The position numbers and the translations under genes were made by a program. DNA of 64,000 bases from Granulicatella elegans ATCC 700633 (GTDB lineage: Bacteria > Bacillota > Bacilli > Lactobacillales > Aerococcaceae), in contig NZ_KI391971.1 in NCBI RefSeq assembly GCF_000162475.2, positions 480,725-544,724 of the forward strand. Direction: 5' to 3'. Below, piece after piece: positions 38,837-47,339 of the stretch (within the stretch, counting starts at the first letter, position 1; every line of letters begins with the position of its first letter). Below the pieces are notes generated by a model that saw only the letters and a list, made by a program, of their open reading frames with translations, did not search any database and was not told the DNA's origin.

Positions 38837-39778
38837 ATGAAAATATCAGTAGTAATTCCTTTTTATAACGAGGAAAGAATGATTGAAAAAATGTACAGTG
38901 AATTAGTTCGTGTACTAAATCAACAAACAAAAGAAGAATTTGAAATTATTTTAATTGATGATGGAAGTAAGGATAAAACTTTTGAAAAAATAGTAGAAAT
39001 TGCCAAAATTGATGAGAGAGTTCGCTATTTGAGTTTTAGTCGTAATTTTGGGAAAGAAGCTGGAACAATTGCTGGATTACAATACGCAACGGGGGAAGCC
39101 GTTATTTTAATGGATGGGGATTTACAGCATCCACCTGCACTTGTTCCGCAAATGATTGAAGCTTATCGAGAAGGCTATGATGTCGTCAGTGGTCGTAGAA
39201 CAAGAACAGGTGAAAGTCAATTTCGTACTTTTCTAGCGAATCGTTTTTATAAATTAGCCAATCGACTAATGGATACACCTTTAACGGATGGAATTTCTGA
39301 GTTTCGCTTATTTAGTCGAAAAGCAGTACGAGCGATTTTATCATTGAATGAATACAATCGTTTTTCAAAAGGGCTTTTCTCATGGATTGGGTTCAAGGAA
39401 AAAGTAATTGAATATGAAAATCATGTTCGTGAAATAGGAGAAACAAAATATTCCTTAAAATTTTCATGGAATTATGCTATTCAAGGGATTTTATCGTTTA
39501 ATGATAAACCATTACGTGCGTGTATTAATTTGGGATTAGGTTGTTTATTAATATCTGTGCTATATATCGTGTGGATGTTCATTAAATATATGATTGATCC
39601 AACTTCCTTAGTGAGTGGTTATTTTACAACGATTTTTGCAGTTGTTTTACTAGGTGGAATTCAGTTAATCTCTATTGGAGTTTTAGGAGAATATATCGGG
39701 AAAATTTATTATGAAGTGAAAAAACGTCCTCATTATTTAGTGGATAAAACGAATTTTGAGGAGGAGAAAGATGAGTAA
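38837..39778 (+). CDS. Polyprenyl-phosphate glycosyltransferase (GtrB/CsbB-like GT2)
   Basis: 313 residues. An N-terminal GT-A domain (VVIPFYNEERMI, ILIDDGSKDKT, metal-binding MDGDLQHPP) is followed by two C-terminal membrane helices (about 232-255 and 268-292). Such enzymes load a sugar on undecaprenyl phosphate at the cytoplasmic face. The overlapping downstream gene is YfhO-like; in B. subtilis the CsbB-YfhO pair modifies lipoteichoic acid with GlcNAc. The sugar and acceptor here are inferred, not shown. Confidence 0.88.
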   Translation: MKISVVIPFYNEERMIEKMYSELVRVLNQQTKEEFEIILIDDGSKDKTFEKIVEIAKIDERVRYLSFSRNFGKEAGTIAGLQYATGEAVILMDGDLQHPPALVPQMIEAYREGYDVVSGRRTRTGESQFRTFLANRFYKLANRLMDTPLTDGISEFRLFSRKAVRAILSLNEYNRFSKGLFSWIGFKEKVIEYENHVREIGETKYSLKFSWNYAIQGILSFNDKPLRACINLGLGCLLISVLYIVWMFIKYMIDPTSLVSGYFTTIFAVVLLGGIQLISIGVLGEYIGKIYYEVKKRPHYLVDKTNFEEEKDE

Positions 39779-42392
39779 AAAGAAAGTAGTTTACTTAACG
39801 AGTTTCTTCCTACCAATTGGCATTATGCTTGTTTCGTGGATTATTAATGGATTTTTCCCATTTGGTGCAAAATCACTAATGGCAGTAGATTTTAATGCGC
39901 AATATATTGGTTTATATGCTTATTTGAAACATTTCTTCTTAAATGGGGATTGGAATAGCTTTTTCTATTCCTTTTCAAAATCCATTGGCGGAGGAATGCT
40001 GGGTATTTGGGGATTTAATTTAATTAGTCCATTTAATGTATTGTATTTCTTCTTTTCAGAACAAAATTTTCAATGGGCAGTTATGTTAACCATTGGTCTT
40101 CGATATGGAGTAATGGGACTTACTTGGACACATTTTTTTGTGAAGCGATATAATGGTTTAGAAAAAAATCCTGAATTTCTTCCTATATTTGGAAGTTTGT
40201 ATGCTCTGAATGGTTTTAATGTCAGTTATCAAATGAATCCTATCTTTTATGATGGGATGATTATGTTGCCACTTGTATTAATGGGTGTAGAAGAAGTGTT
40301 GGATAGAACAGGTGCCAAACGCTATGTCCTATTGTTAGCTTTAGCTTTATTACTGCATTTTTACATGGGGTATATGATTTGTATTTTTGTAGTCATCTAT
40401 GCATTGTTTTATTTATTCAAATCAAAAGATAGAACGTTTAAACAAGGGTTTATTCAATTGCTTCAACTAGGCTTATATTCTATTTTAGCAGTTGGTTTAG
40501 TGGCCTTTATTATTGTTCCAATTTTAATGAGCTTAGTTTCTACTAAAGGTGGACTTGAAAGTAAATTATTATTTGAATGGAAATTACAAATTGATCCTTT
40601 TGATATTTTTTCTAAATTATTTTTAGGAGCATTTGATAATTCTTCTTGGCCAGCAGGCCCAAATTTACCGAATATTTATGTGGGAACGCTAGGAATGATA
40701 GGAACAGTTTATTATTTCTTAAGTTCTAACATTCAAAAAAGAGAAAAAATAGCTTCTTTAGGTGTCTTAATTGTTTTTATCCTATCTTGTGTTCATGAAT
40801 TTACAAGTAAATTATGGCATATGGGACAAAATCCGGCAGGATTCTTCTATCGATTTTCTTGGATTATGGCATTTTTCTTCGTTTATCTAGCTTATTTATC
40901 CTTAAGAGAAGTCGAGCAATTAAATTGGAAAAAATCATTAATAGTCGCTGGAGTCATGATTTTAATTTTCATTTTAGTGATGACAAGACAGTATTCCTTC
41001 TTAATTGTTCCACAAAAAATTGCGACATTGGCATTGATTTTTGTGATGTTATCTATTTTAGTGTGGCCACAAATTCATAAAAGATGGGCCTTTTTGGCAG
41101 CAGTAACCGCAATTGAATTAATGATGAATGCAACGATTGTTCAATCGAGAGTAGGGTATACGGATGCGTATAAATATCAAGATGCTGTAAAACAATTACA
41201 AACAGCAGTAGCTCCAATTCGCCCAAATGATAAAGAATTTTATCGTATTCATGGAAGCTTCCATTTAAGTAAAAATGATCCATTTATGGCGGATTATCCT
41301 GGAATGTCGGTGTTTAGTTCTAATTTGGAAAATTCAACAAGAGATTTATTTGAACAATTAGGAAATAACGGGATTAATGCAACGACTTACTATTATGGAA
41401 CACCATTAAGTGATGCATTATTCAGTTTAAAATATTGGATGACGCCTAAACCGGTCTATACGAAGGATTATCCAGATACAAGTAAAATGTATGTGTTTGG
41501 AAAATATGCGACTCGTTTAGATATTACAGAAAATACTCCTGTAATTTATGAAGAGGAGAGAACAGAGGTATTTCAAATTCCACAAACTCTTCCAATAGCA
41601 TTTGGAGTGAATGAAAAATTAGCTTCATTAGAATTAAGAATGAATCAACCGATTCAAAACTATAATAAAATTACAGAAGCTCAATTAGGAGAAGACTCTA
41701 AATATTTGGAGATGTTAGCAGCAAATGAAATTACAACTGATAATTTTTTAGCAGTTGAAAGAGCAGAGACGTATCAAAGAATTGATTCGTCAAAACCAGC
41801 TAGCATAACGTACCGTTTTACTCCTCAAACAGATGAAGAGTATTGGGTAACTTTACCAACACGCTTTTCAAAAAATGATAAAAATAATATTAAGATGTAT
41901 CTCAATGGAGAGGAATATCACTTCTTAAATAATTATCAAGCGACTCAATTAGTAAATATTGCTTCGCAGTCCCAAGGAAAGTCTATTGAATTTAAGATTG
42001 AAGTGAATACAGATGAAGAATATACTTTTACTGGCGTTAGATTAGCAAAAACTTATCGTTCAGTTGCAAATCAATTTATTCAAGAACGCCAAAATCAAGC
42101 AATTCAATTAACTCATTGGGATAACTCTCATATTCGTGGAACAGTTACGATTACAGATGATAGTAGTGTTATGTTTACTTCGATTCCATACGATAAAGGA
42201 TGGACTGTAAAAGTCGATGGAAAAGTCGTTGAAACAAGAAAAATTTGGAATAGTTTACTAGGTTTTGCAATTACGAATGGGGAACATACAATTGAATTAA
42301 GTTTCATACCTGAAGGATGGAAGATAGGAGTAGGGATTTCTATCGTTTCACTTTTTGTATTCCTAGGTTTAATTTACAAGAAATGGATTTAA
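39771..42392 (+). CDS. YfhO-family multi-membrane glycosyltransferase (GT-C-like)
   Basis: 873 residues. About a dozen membrane helices occupy the first 470 residues, with an early acidic motif (LMAVDFNAQYIGLY) as in GT-C enzymes. A large extracytoplasmic domain (about 480-835) and a final helix (VGISIVSLFVFLGLIYKKW) follow. It probably transfers the sugar from the GT2 lipid product to a wall polymer outside the membrane. ATG 39771 follows GAGGAGG and lies inside the GT2 gene end (8-base overlap). Confidence 0.87.
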   Translation: MSKKKVVYLTSFFLPIGIMLVSWIINGFFPFGAKSLMAVDFNAQYIGLYAYLKHFFLNGDWNSFFYSFSKSIGGGMLGIWGFNLISPFNVLYFFFSEQNFQWAVMLTIGLRYGVMGLTWTHFFVKRYNGLEKNPEFLPIFGSLYALNGFNVSYQMNPIFYDGMIMLPLVLMGVEEVLDRTGAKRYVLLLALALLLHFYMGYMICIFVVIYALFYLFKSKDRTFKQGFIQLLQLGLYSILAVGLVAFIIVPILMSLVSTKGGLESKLLFEWKLQIDPFDIFSKLFLGAFDNSSWPAGPNLPNIYVGTLGMIGTVYYFLSSNIQKREKIASLGVLIVFILSCVHEFTSKLWHMGQNPAGFFYRFSWIMAFFFVYLAYLSLREVEQLNWKKSLIVAGVMILIFILVMTRQYSFLIVPQKIATLALIFVMLSILVWPQIHKRWAFLAAVTAIELMMNATIVQSRVGYTDAYKYQDAVKQLQTAVAPIRPNDKEFYRIHGSFHLSKNDPFMADYPGMSVFSSNLENSTRDLFEQLGNNGINATTYYYGTPLSDALFSLKYWMTPKPVYTKDYPDTSKMYVFGKYATRLDITENTPVIYEEERTEVFQIPQTLPIAFGVNEKLASLELRMNQPIQNYNKITEAQLGEDSKYLEMLAANEITTDNFLAVERAETYQRIDSSKPASITYRFTPQTDEEYWVTLPTRFSKNDKNNIKMYLNGEEYHFLNNYQATQLVNIASQSQGKSIEFKIEVNTDEEYTFTGVRLAKTYRSVANQFIQERQNQAIQLTHWDNSHIRGTVTITDDSSVMFTSIPYDKGWTVKVDGKVVETRKIWNSLLGFAITNGEHTIELSFIPEGWKIGVGISIVSLFVFLGLIYKKWI

Positions 42393-42401
42393 TGTTTTAG
42401 A

Positions 42402-42552
42402 ATATGACTTTAATATATGTAGCAATGGACGCCAGCAGCTTCGCAAAGCGAATCTCATGGCTAAACTTTGAGCCTGGGTCTCAAAGTTTCCAGTAAAAGA
42501 AGCCACAAATTGTTGTGGCTTCTTTTACGTTTGCTACTAATATAAGTCTTAT
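42402..42552 (+). repeat. Structured interspersed repeat, copy D
   Basis: Outer arms ATATGACTT...GTAGCAA and TTGCTAC...AAGTCTTAT. Core: GCCA...TGGC with GCAGC/TCTCA and hairpin TTCGC-aaa-GCGAA; AAACTTTGAG-cctgggt-CTCAAAGTTT; third hairpin GTAAAAGAAGCCACA/TGTGGCTTCTTTTAC. It starts 10 bp after the yfhO stop, in the roughly 300-bp gap between convergent genes. Confidence 0.9.
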
Positions 42553-42587
42553 CTTAATTTTATAATAATAAAAAAATAATATTAACC

Positions 42588-42625
42588 TAGGATTGATTTA
42601 TAAGAAATGGATTTAATGTTTCTAT
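42588..42625 (+). other. Relic duplication of the yfhO 3' end
   Basis: The stretch CCTAGGATTGATTTA... ending GGATTTAATGTTT repeats the last codons and flank of yfhO (about 42362-42397) with only a few mismatches, on the far side of copy D. A 19-base fragment of a more upstream part of the yfhO end (42313-42331) recurs at 43413-43431. Confidence 0.7.
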
Positions 42626-42647
42626 AACTAGACTAGATGGAAAAAAT

Positions 42648-42692
42648 ACCGACTTCTATTAGTTAGATAGCTAACTTTTAGAAGTCGGTTTT
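42648..42692. terminator. Bidirectional terminator after the first thioredoxin-like gene
   Basis: ACCGACTTCTA pairs with TAGAAGTCGGT (42648-42690) with an inner TTAG/CTAA; A-rich left and T-rich right flanks suit both strands. Confidence 0.85.
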
Positions 42693-42694
42693 CG

Positions 42695-43354
42695 TTATTC
42701 GATACTATTATATTTATGATTGTGTAAAAATTCTTTAAGATAGTCTATTCTCGTATTTTCGTCAATTAATAAAGTTTGTTGTAATTGCCCATCTTTGAAA
42801 ACTAATAAAGTTGGAATTGTTTGTATTTGAGATTGATCGATAAATTTCGTTAATGAATCAGTTTTCTTATCTGTATCAATATAGTAAATGGTACTATTTG
42901 TCTCTTTAGCAGCTTGTTTTAATTTTGGTCCAAATTCTTTACAAATTGAACAAGTTTCGCTACCTACGTAGATAAAGTTAATCTTTTTCTTTTTATTTTC
43001 TATATCATTTTGAATATTAGTAGAATCTATTTTAACAAATTGTTTTGTTGCTACTACATTCACACTTGAACGAAACATTAAATTAGGATTTATTAATAAG
43101 AATAGATTAACAAAAGATATCATGATGACAATATAACCAAAAACAATAAGAGTTTTCTTTTTCATACTTGATTTGCTAACAGTAGGATGTATAAAAAGTA
43201 AATAGTACATTCCTAGAAATACAAGAATGTTAAAAAAAGTAAAAAATAAAGAAAAATTTCCGGAAAAATACTGGAGCAATGCTATAACAATGGCAAGTAC
43301 TATAAATAATTTTTGATTTTTTGTTAAGTTATTAATTTTATACAATAGATACAT
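42695..43354 (-). CDS. Membrane-anchored thioredoxin-fold protein, paralogue 1
   Basis: 219 residues. Three or four membrane helices fill about 1-100; a thioredoxin-fold domain follows (YVGSETCSICKEFGPKLKQA, IYYIDTDKKTD, IPTLLVFKDGQL). The redox site is C-S-I-C, unlike C-P-Y-C in its two neighbours. The domain resembles bacteriocin transport accessory (PedC/Bta) proteins, which help disulfide formation; no bacteriocin genes are visible. The ATG at 43354 abuts AAAGGA, so TTG at 43345, aligned with the neighbours' starts, may be real. Confidence 0.8.
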   Translation of the reverse strand: MYLLYKINNLTKNQKLFIVLAIVIALLQYFSGNFSLFFTFFNILVFLGMYYLLFIHPTVSKSSMKKKTLIVFGYIVIMISFVNLFLLINPNLMFRSSVNVVATKQFVKIDSTNIQNDIENKKKKINFIYVGSETCSICKEFGPKLKQAAKETNSTIYYIDTDKKTDSLTKFIDQSQIQTIPTLLVFKDGQLQQTLLIDENTRIDYLKEFLHNHKYNSIE

Positions 43355-43379
43355 TCCTTTTTAAAATTTATAATATACA

Positions 43380-43408
43380 TTTATAGCATGATTTGATTCT
43401 TTTGTAAA
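43380..43408 (-). promoter_or_regulatory. Promoter of thioredoxin-like paralogue 1
   Basis: On the minus strand TTTACA (43403-43408), 17 bp, TATAAA (43380-43385) with a TGC extended -10. Confidence 0.6.
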
Positions 43409-43483
43409 TGTTCAAGGATGGAAGATAGGAGTCTATATGTCATGTATAGTGTACTTTGACGAAAAATAGTTTAGAAATGATAA

Positions 43484-43648
43484 TAAATATTAAAGAAAAA
43501 AATTTTGTACTAGCAGTAATAAAATCTGTTTTAACAGTTTTTATTAGAGTAAAAATTGAGACCAAGGCTCAATTTTTAGCCATGAGATTCGCTTTGCGAA
43601 GCTGCTGGCGTCCTTTGCAAGTTACAAAATTTTTTTCTTTAATATTTA
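43484..43648 (-). repeat. Structured interspersed repeat, copy E
   Basis: 165 bp bounded by a perfect 26-bp inverted repeat (43484-43509 with 43623-43648). Core on the minus strand: GCCA...TGGC around TTCGC-aaa-GCGAA; AAAAATTGAG-ccttggt-CTCAATTTTT; third hairpin TAATAAA..CTGTT/AACAG..TTTTATTA. The right arm includes the stop codon (43646-43648) of the adjacent gene. Confidence 0.92.
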
Positions 43649-44287
43649 CTTATGGTTCTTAAAAAATTCTTTGAGGTCGTTTAGGTTGATATCGCTACTG
43701 TTTGATAAAGTTTCTTGTAATTGACCGTCTTTAAAAACTAATAAAGTAGGAATAGAATCAATATGATACTGTTCTGCAAACTTTGCTAATTCATCCGTCT
43801 TATTTTCTGTATCAATATAATAAATTGTAGCATTAATACTTCTAGCAGCCTTTCTTAATTTTGGAGCAAACTCCCTACAATACGGACAAGATTCACGTCC
43901 AACATAAACAAAACGAATCTGTCTCTTTTGAGTATCCATTTCATTCTGAATAGTCGAATTTTCTAGTTGGACAAAATGACGTGTTGCCTGAACATATTCA
44001 GTAGAACGATAAACTAAAGTATTGTCATTTGAAACAAGAATACGAGGATTAACAAAACATAACATTATAATAACACCAATATAGGATGCGATTAATTTTT
44101 TTCGTGGGCTCCAAGTTTTAAAAAAATGATCTTTTAGGAATAGAAAATAATATCCAGATGCTACAAGAAATTGTAAAAAAATCCATAGTAGTGAAAATTC
44201 ACTAACGAAATAATTAAATATCATATAAGCTAAAAGAATAATTAAGAATATACAATCCCCTTTAGTTAAAAATTTAACTTTAGTCAT
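43646..44287 (-). CDS. Membrane-anchored thioredoxin-fold protein, paralogue 2
   Basis: 213 residues with the same plan: N-terminal membrane helices (1-95), then a domain with YVGRESCPYCREFAPKLRKA, IYYIDTENKTDELAKF and SIPTLLVFKDGQLQETL. C-P-Y-C is a glutaredoxin/PedC-like site. The C-terminal half is nearly identical to paralogue 3, indicating recent tandem duplication. Start ATG 44287 by alignment with paralogue 3; in-frame GTG 44296 is possible. Likely co-transcribed with paralogue 3. Confidence 0.83.
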   Translation of the reverse strand: MTKVKFLTKGDCIFLIILLAYMIFNYFVSEFSLLWIFLQFLVASGYYFLFLKDHFFKTWSPRKKLIASYIGVIIMLCFVNPRILVSNDNTLVYRSTEYVQATRHFVQLENSTIQNEMDTQKRQIRFVYVGRESCPYCREFAPKLRKAARSINATIYYIDTENKTDELAKFAEQYHIDSIPTLLVFKDGQLQETLSNSSDINLNDLKEFFKNHK

Positions 44288-44298
44288 TACACCCACAC

Positions 44299-44346
44299 CC
44301 TTTGCAAGTTACAAAATTTTTTTCTTTAATATTTACTTATGGTTCT
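44299..44346 (-). repeat. Solo outer arm of the structured repeat (E type)
   Basis: These 48 bases are identical to 43612-43659: CCTTTGCAAGTTACAAAA..., the right arm of copy E plus the last codons of the gene. Only one arm is present, so this half element was copied together with the gene when the thioredoxin-like gene was duplicated. The arm again ends on the stop codon (44333-44335). Confidence 0.9.
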
Positions 44347-44965
44347 GTAGAAATTCTTTTAAATCATTTAGGCTGATATCGCTGCTGTTTGATAAAGTTT
44401 CTTGTAATTGACCGTCTTTAAAGATTAGTAAAGTAGGGATAGAATCAATATGATATTGTTCTGCAAATTTCGCTAATTCTTCCGTCTTATTTTCCGTATT
44501 AATATAATAAATTGTAGCATTAATACTTCCTGCAGTCTGTTTTAATTTTGGAGCAAATTCCCTACAATACGGACAAGTTTCACGTCCAACATAAACAAAA
44601 CGAAGCTGTCTCTTTAAATCCTTCATATTTTCTTGAATTCTTGAATTATCTAGTTCTACAAAATGACGTGTTGCTTGCATATATTCAGTTGTTCGGTAAA
44701 TCCAAGAGTTATTTTTAGAAATAAATAATGGAGGAGCGATTAAAAGAATCATTAAGCAAATAGCAATTATGTTCTTTGCTAAAGTAGAAAATTTATTACT
44801 TAGAGGAGATTTAGATACTAAATAGTAAGCTCCTGTTGCTATGAAAAATGAATAGAGAATCCAAAGTAAGGATTTTCCACTAATAAAATAATCAAATAGC
44901 AAAAAGCAAATAAGAAGGATTGAAAACAATTTATCATCTTTCGTCAAAGACTTAATCTTACACAT
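44333..44965 (-). CDS. Membrane-anchored thioredoxin-fold protein, paralogue 3
   Basis: 210 residues. Hydrophobic N-terminal region, then YVGRETCPYCREFAPKLKQT, IYYINTENKTEELAKF and SIPTLLIFKDGQLQETL. It is the first gene of the minus-strand group, with a clear promoter and AAAGGAG 9 bases before ATG 44965. By family resemblance (PedC/Bta) it may be a thiol oxidoreductase acting at the membrane; which side the domain faces is not certain. Confidence 0.84.
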   Translation of the reverse strand: MCKIKSLTKDDKLFSILLICFLLFDYFISGKSLLWILYSFFIATGAYYLVSKSPLSNKFSTLAKNIIAICLMILLIAPPLFISKNNSWIYRTTEYMQATRHFVELDNSRIQENMKDLKRQLRFVYVGRETCPYCREFAPKLKQTAGSINATIYYINTENKTEELAKFAEQYHIDSIPTLLIFKDGQLQETLSNSSDISLNDLKEFLQNHK

Positions 44966-44997
44966 TAAAACCAACTCCTTTATTATTTTATACTTAC

Positions 44998-45034
44998 ATT
45001 ATAATATAAAACTCTTTATTTGAAAACGTTTTAA
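44998..45034 (-). promoter_or_regulatory. Promoter of thioredoxin-like genes with cre-like site
   Basis: On the minus strand TTTTCA (45021-45026), 17 bp, TATAAT (44998-45003). The plus-strand sequence TGAAAACGTTTTAA (45021-45034) overlaps the -35 and matches the CcpA cre consensus except one late base, suggesting carbon-catabolite repression. Confidence 0.55.
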
Positions 45035-45046
45035 AAAGAAGAGCGT

Positions 45047-45214
45047 AATAAATATTAAAGAAAAAAATCTTGTACTAGCAGTAATAAAAGCTGATAAATC
45101 AGATTTTATTAGAGGAAAATTTGAGACCCTAGGCTCAAATTTTAGCCATGAGATTCTCAATGCGAAGCTGCTGGCGTCCTTTGCTACTACAAAATTTTTT
45201 CTATAGTATTTATT
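45047..45214 (-). repeat. Structured interspersed repeat, copy F
   Basis: 168 bp. Outer arms AATAAATATTAAAG.../...AGTATTTATT with several mismatches, matching the copy E arms. Core: GCCA...TGGC with a decayed apical hairpin (TTCGC-att-GAGAA); AAAATTTGAG-cctagggt-CTCAAATTTT; third hairpin TAATAAAA..CTGAT/ATCAG..TTTTATTA. It lies in the divergent 341-bp gap between thioredoxin-like paralogue 3 and xpaC, the only copy in a divergent gap. Confidence 0.9.
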
Positions 45215-45246
45215 TAGAGAAATTACGAAATCATACTTTTGTCCCA

Positions 45247-45274
45247 TTGTCGTGGGATGAGAATATGCTATAAT
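45247..45274 (+). promoter_or_regulatory. xpaC-telA promoter
   Basis: TTGTCG (45247-45252), 16 bp, TATAAT (45269-45274), with a TGC extended -10; 32 bp before the ATG. Confidence 0.65.
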
Positions 45275-45306
45275 TTTCCTAAGAGAGTTGATAAAGGAGA
45301 AGTCTT

Positions 45307-45990
45307 ATGAAGAAACATATTATTCAAGCTATTAAGCTATTTTTCTTTGTAGCAGTCAGTTCAAGAGTTTTTGTAAGAATGCATAGTTCTGCAGAAATGT
45401 TTCTATTTATTTTATTATGTTATGGAATATTTTTCTATGTACTATTCCGTAAAGAAATGAATCCACCAAATTGGAAAACATATTTACAGAAGGAAAAGGA
45501 ATTAAAAGGCCCATCAGAGAAGCAAAAAGAAATTTATGACAAAGCAGGTTTAACAGAAAGTGATGTTGCTTTCTTTAGAGAAAAAATGAATCGAGCAAAA
45601 ACTCAAATTCAACAAATCGAAGCTTATACAAAACAAAATAATAAACTAGAAGCGATTGCGAATCGTTATCAAATCGTCACTGTTTTAAAAGATTATTTCA
45701 AGGAAATTGTCCAACATCCGGAACGATTACATGCCGTTGATAAATTTTTAAATACGTATTTGCCAGGTTTAGAAGAAATGATGGGAAAATATATTGAAAT
45801 CGAACAACATATTTCTAAAACACAGGAAACTTACCAAATGTTGGATCAAACAATGGACTTCATAGATGACTGTTGTCTACAGATTGAAGCGGACTATCAA
45901 AAATTCCAAGCACAAGATTTTAGTGATTTAAATTTAGAAAAGGAATATATTCAAAAGCAATCTCAAAAAGAAGAATTTGAAGATTTCTAG
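45307..45990 (+). CDS. xpaC: XpaC-like protein
   Basis: 227 residues. Two N-terminal membrane helices (about 8-52) precede a helical, coiled-coil-rich cytoplasmic domain. It resembles the XpaC ('5-bromo-4-chloroindolyl phosphate hydrolysis') family. XpaC usually precedes telA/yaaN, as here (12-bp gap); the biochemical role is unknown, with links to envelope stress and toxic anion resistance. Confidence 0.82.
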   Translation: MKKHIIQAIKLFFFVAVSSRVFVRMHSSAEMFLFILLCYGIFFYVLFRKEMNPPNWKTYLQKEKELKGPSEKQKEIYDKAGLTESDVAFFREKMNRAKTQIQQIEAYTKQNNKLEAIANRYQIVTVLKDYFKEIVQHPERLHAVDKFLNTYLPGLEEMMGKYIEIEQHISKTQETYQMLDQTMDFIDDCCLQIEADYQKFQAQDFSDLNLEKEYIQKQSQKEEFEDF

Positions 45991-46002
45991 GAGGAAATAT
46001 AC

Positions 46003-47196
46003 ATGACAGAAAAACAAACAACAGTAGAAGATTTAATTCAAAATCCATTTGGAGAACAAGTGAGTGTAACTCCATTATCAGAAGTGTCTCACGATTTTCC
46101 AGCAACACAAACAGAAGCAAGTCCAAAGAAATTAATCGATACATTGGATGAAAAACATCAAGAACAAGCTCGTGCATTAGCAAAGCAGATTGATGAAACA
46201 AATTTACAAGCGATTATTAGTTATGGAGCTGCAGCTCAAAAACAATTAGGGGAATTTTCTCATCAAATGCTTTCTCATGTGCAAGCAAAAGATACAGGAG
46301 AAATTGGGGATATTTTAAATGACTTAATGGAGCGTTTAAATGAAACAGACCCAAATGATTTAGTAGCTGAAAATCAAGGATTCTTCCAAAAATTCTTTGG
46401 AAAAATTAAGAAGAGTATTTATGAAATGCAAGCCAAATATCAAGAAGTGGGCTCACAAGTCGATAAAATTGCGATTCGTTTAGACCATGAAAAAAATGGA
46501 TTATTAAATGATAATTTATCATTGGAACAATTATATCAACGCAATAAAGATTTCTTTGATGCTTTAAATATTTATATTGCAGCGGGAGAATTAAAATTAG
46601 TTGAATTACAAGAGACATTAATTCCTGAAGCTTTAGAAAAAGCACGTGTAACAGGAGACCAAATGGATGTACAAGTCGTAAATGACTTAGAACAATTCCT
46701 AGACCGCTTAGAAAAAAGAAATCATGACTTGAAATTAACGAGACAAATGACGATTCAACAAGCACCACAAATTCGTTTAATTCAAAATACAAACCAAGCA
46801 TTAGCTGAAAAAATTCAATCATCGATTACAACAACCATTCCATTATGGAAAAACCAAATTGCAATTGCGATGACATTATTACGCCAAAAAGATGCCGTAA
46901 CGGCACAAAGACAAGTGTCAGAAACAACAAATCAATTAATTCAAAAAAATTCAGAAATGTTGAAAATTTCTACAATTGAAACTGCTCGTGAAAATGAACG
47001 AGGCATTATTGATTTAGAAACATTACAAAAAACTCAAAAAGATTTAATTGAAACATTAGAAGAAACGTTGAAGATTCAACAAGAAGGTAGAGCAAGAAGA
47101 AGAAAAGCGGAAGTCGAATTAACAAATATGGAAGAAGATTTAAGACAAAAATTATTAGTATTAAGTCATAAAGAAAAACAAATTCATCAAGATTAA
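46003..47196 (+). CDS. telA: Toxic anion resistance protein TelA
   Basis: 397 residues, soluble, almost entirely helical, with the TelA-family core ([26 protein letters not shown]-type helices around 260-330) and a coiled-coil end. Members (TelA, B. subtilis YaaN and YceH) are tied to resistance to tellurite and some cell-wall antimicrobials; the mechanism is unknown. GGAGG precedes the ATG. Confidence 0.9.
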   Translation: MTEKQTTVEDLIQNPFGEQVSVTPLSEVSHDFPATQTEASPKKLIDTLDEKHQEQARALAKQIDETNLQAIISYGAAAQKQLGEFSHQMLSHVQAKDTGEIGDILNDLMERLNETDPNDLVAENQGFFQKFFGKIKKSIYEMQAKYQEVGSQVDKIAIRLDHEKNGLLNDNLSLEQLYQRNKDFFDALNIYIAAGELKLVELQETLIPEALEKARVTGDQMDVQVVNDLEQFLDRLEKRNHDLKLTRQMTIQQAPQIRLIQNTNQALAEKIQSSITTTIPLWKNQIAIAMTLLRQKDAVTAQRQVSETTNQLIQKNSEMLKISTIETARENERGIIDLETLQKTQKDLIETLEETLKIQQEGRARRRKAEVELTNMEEDLRQKLLVLSHKEKQIHQD

Positions 47197-47277
47197 TAGA
47201 ATGGAATGCTAGATAGAGTTACAAGTTTAAATTACGATTCAGTAGTAAAGTTGTAATCTGCTTGTAATAAAATAAAC

Positions 47278-47306
47278 TTGCGATTTTTTCAAACATTATT
47301 TACAAT
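47278..47306 (+). promoter_or_regulatory. Promoter TTGCGA-N17-TACAAT
   Basis: TTGCGA (47278-47283), 17 bp, TACAAT (47301-47306), 34 bp before the next ATG. No clear terminator follows telA in the 143-bp gap. Confidence 0.7.
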
Positions 47307-47339
47307 AGAGATAAATAAATTTTTTAATGAGGTGAGAAA

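Noticed and set aside
43456-43662. 68-codon open frame across copy E, running into the thioredoxin-like gene on the other strand
   Set aside because: Repeat-derived and antisense to a real gene end; no RBS.
44999-45247. 82-codon minus-strand frame across copy F
   Set aside because: It covers the promoter of the thioredoxin-like genes and the repeat; coding there is not credible.
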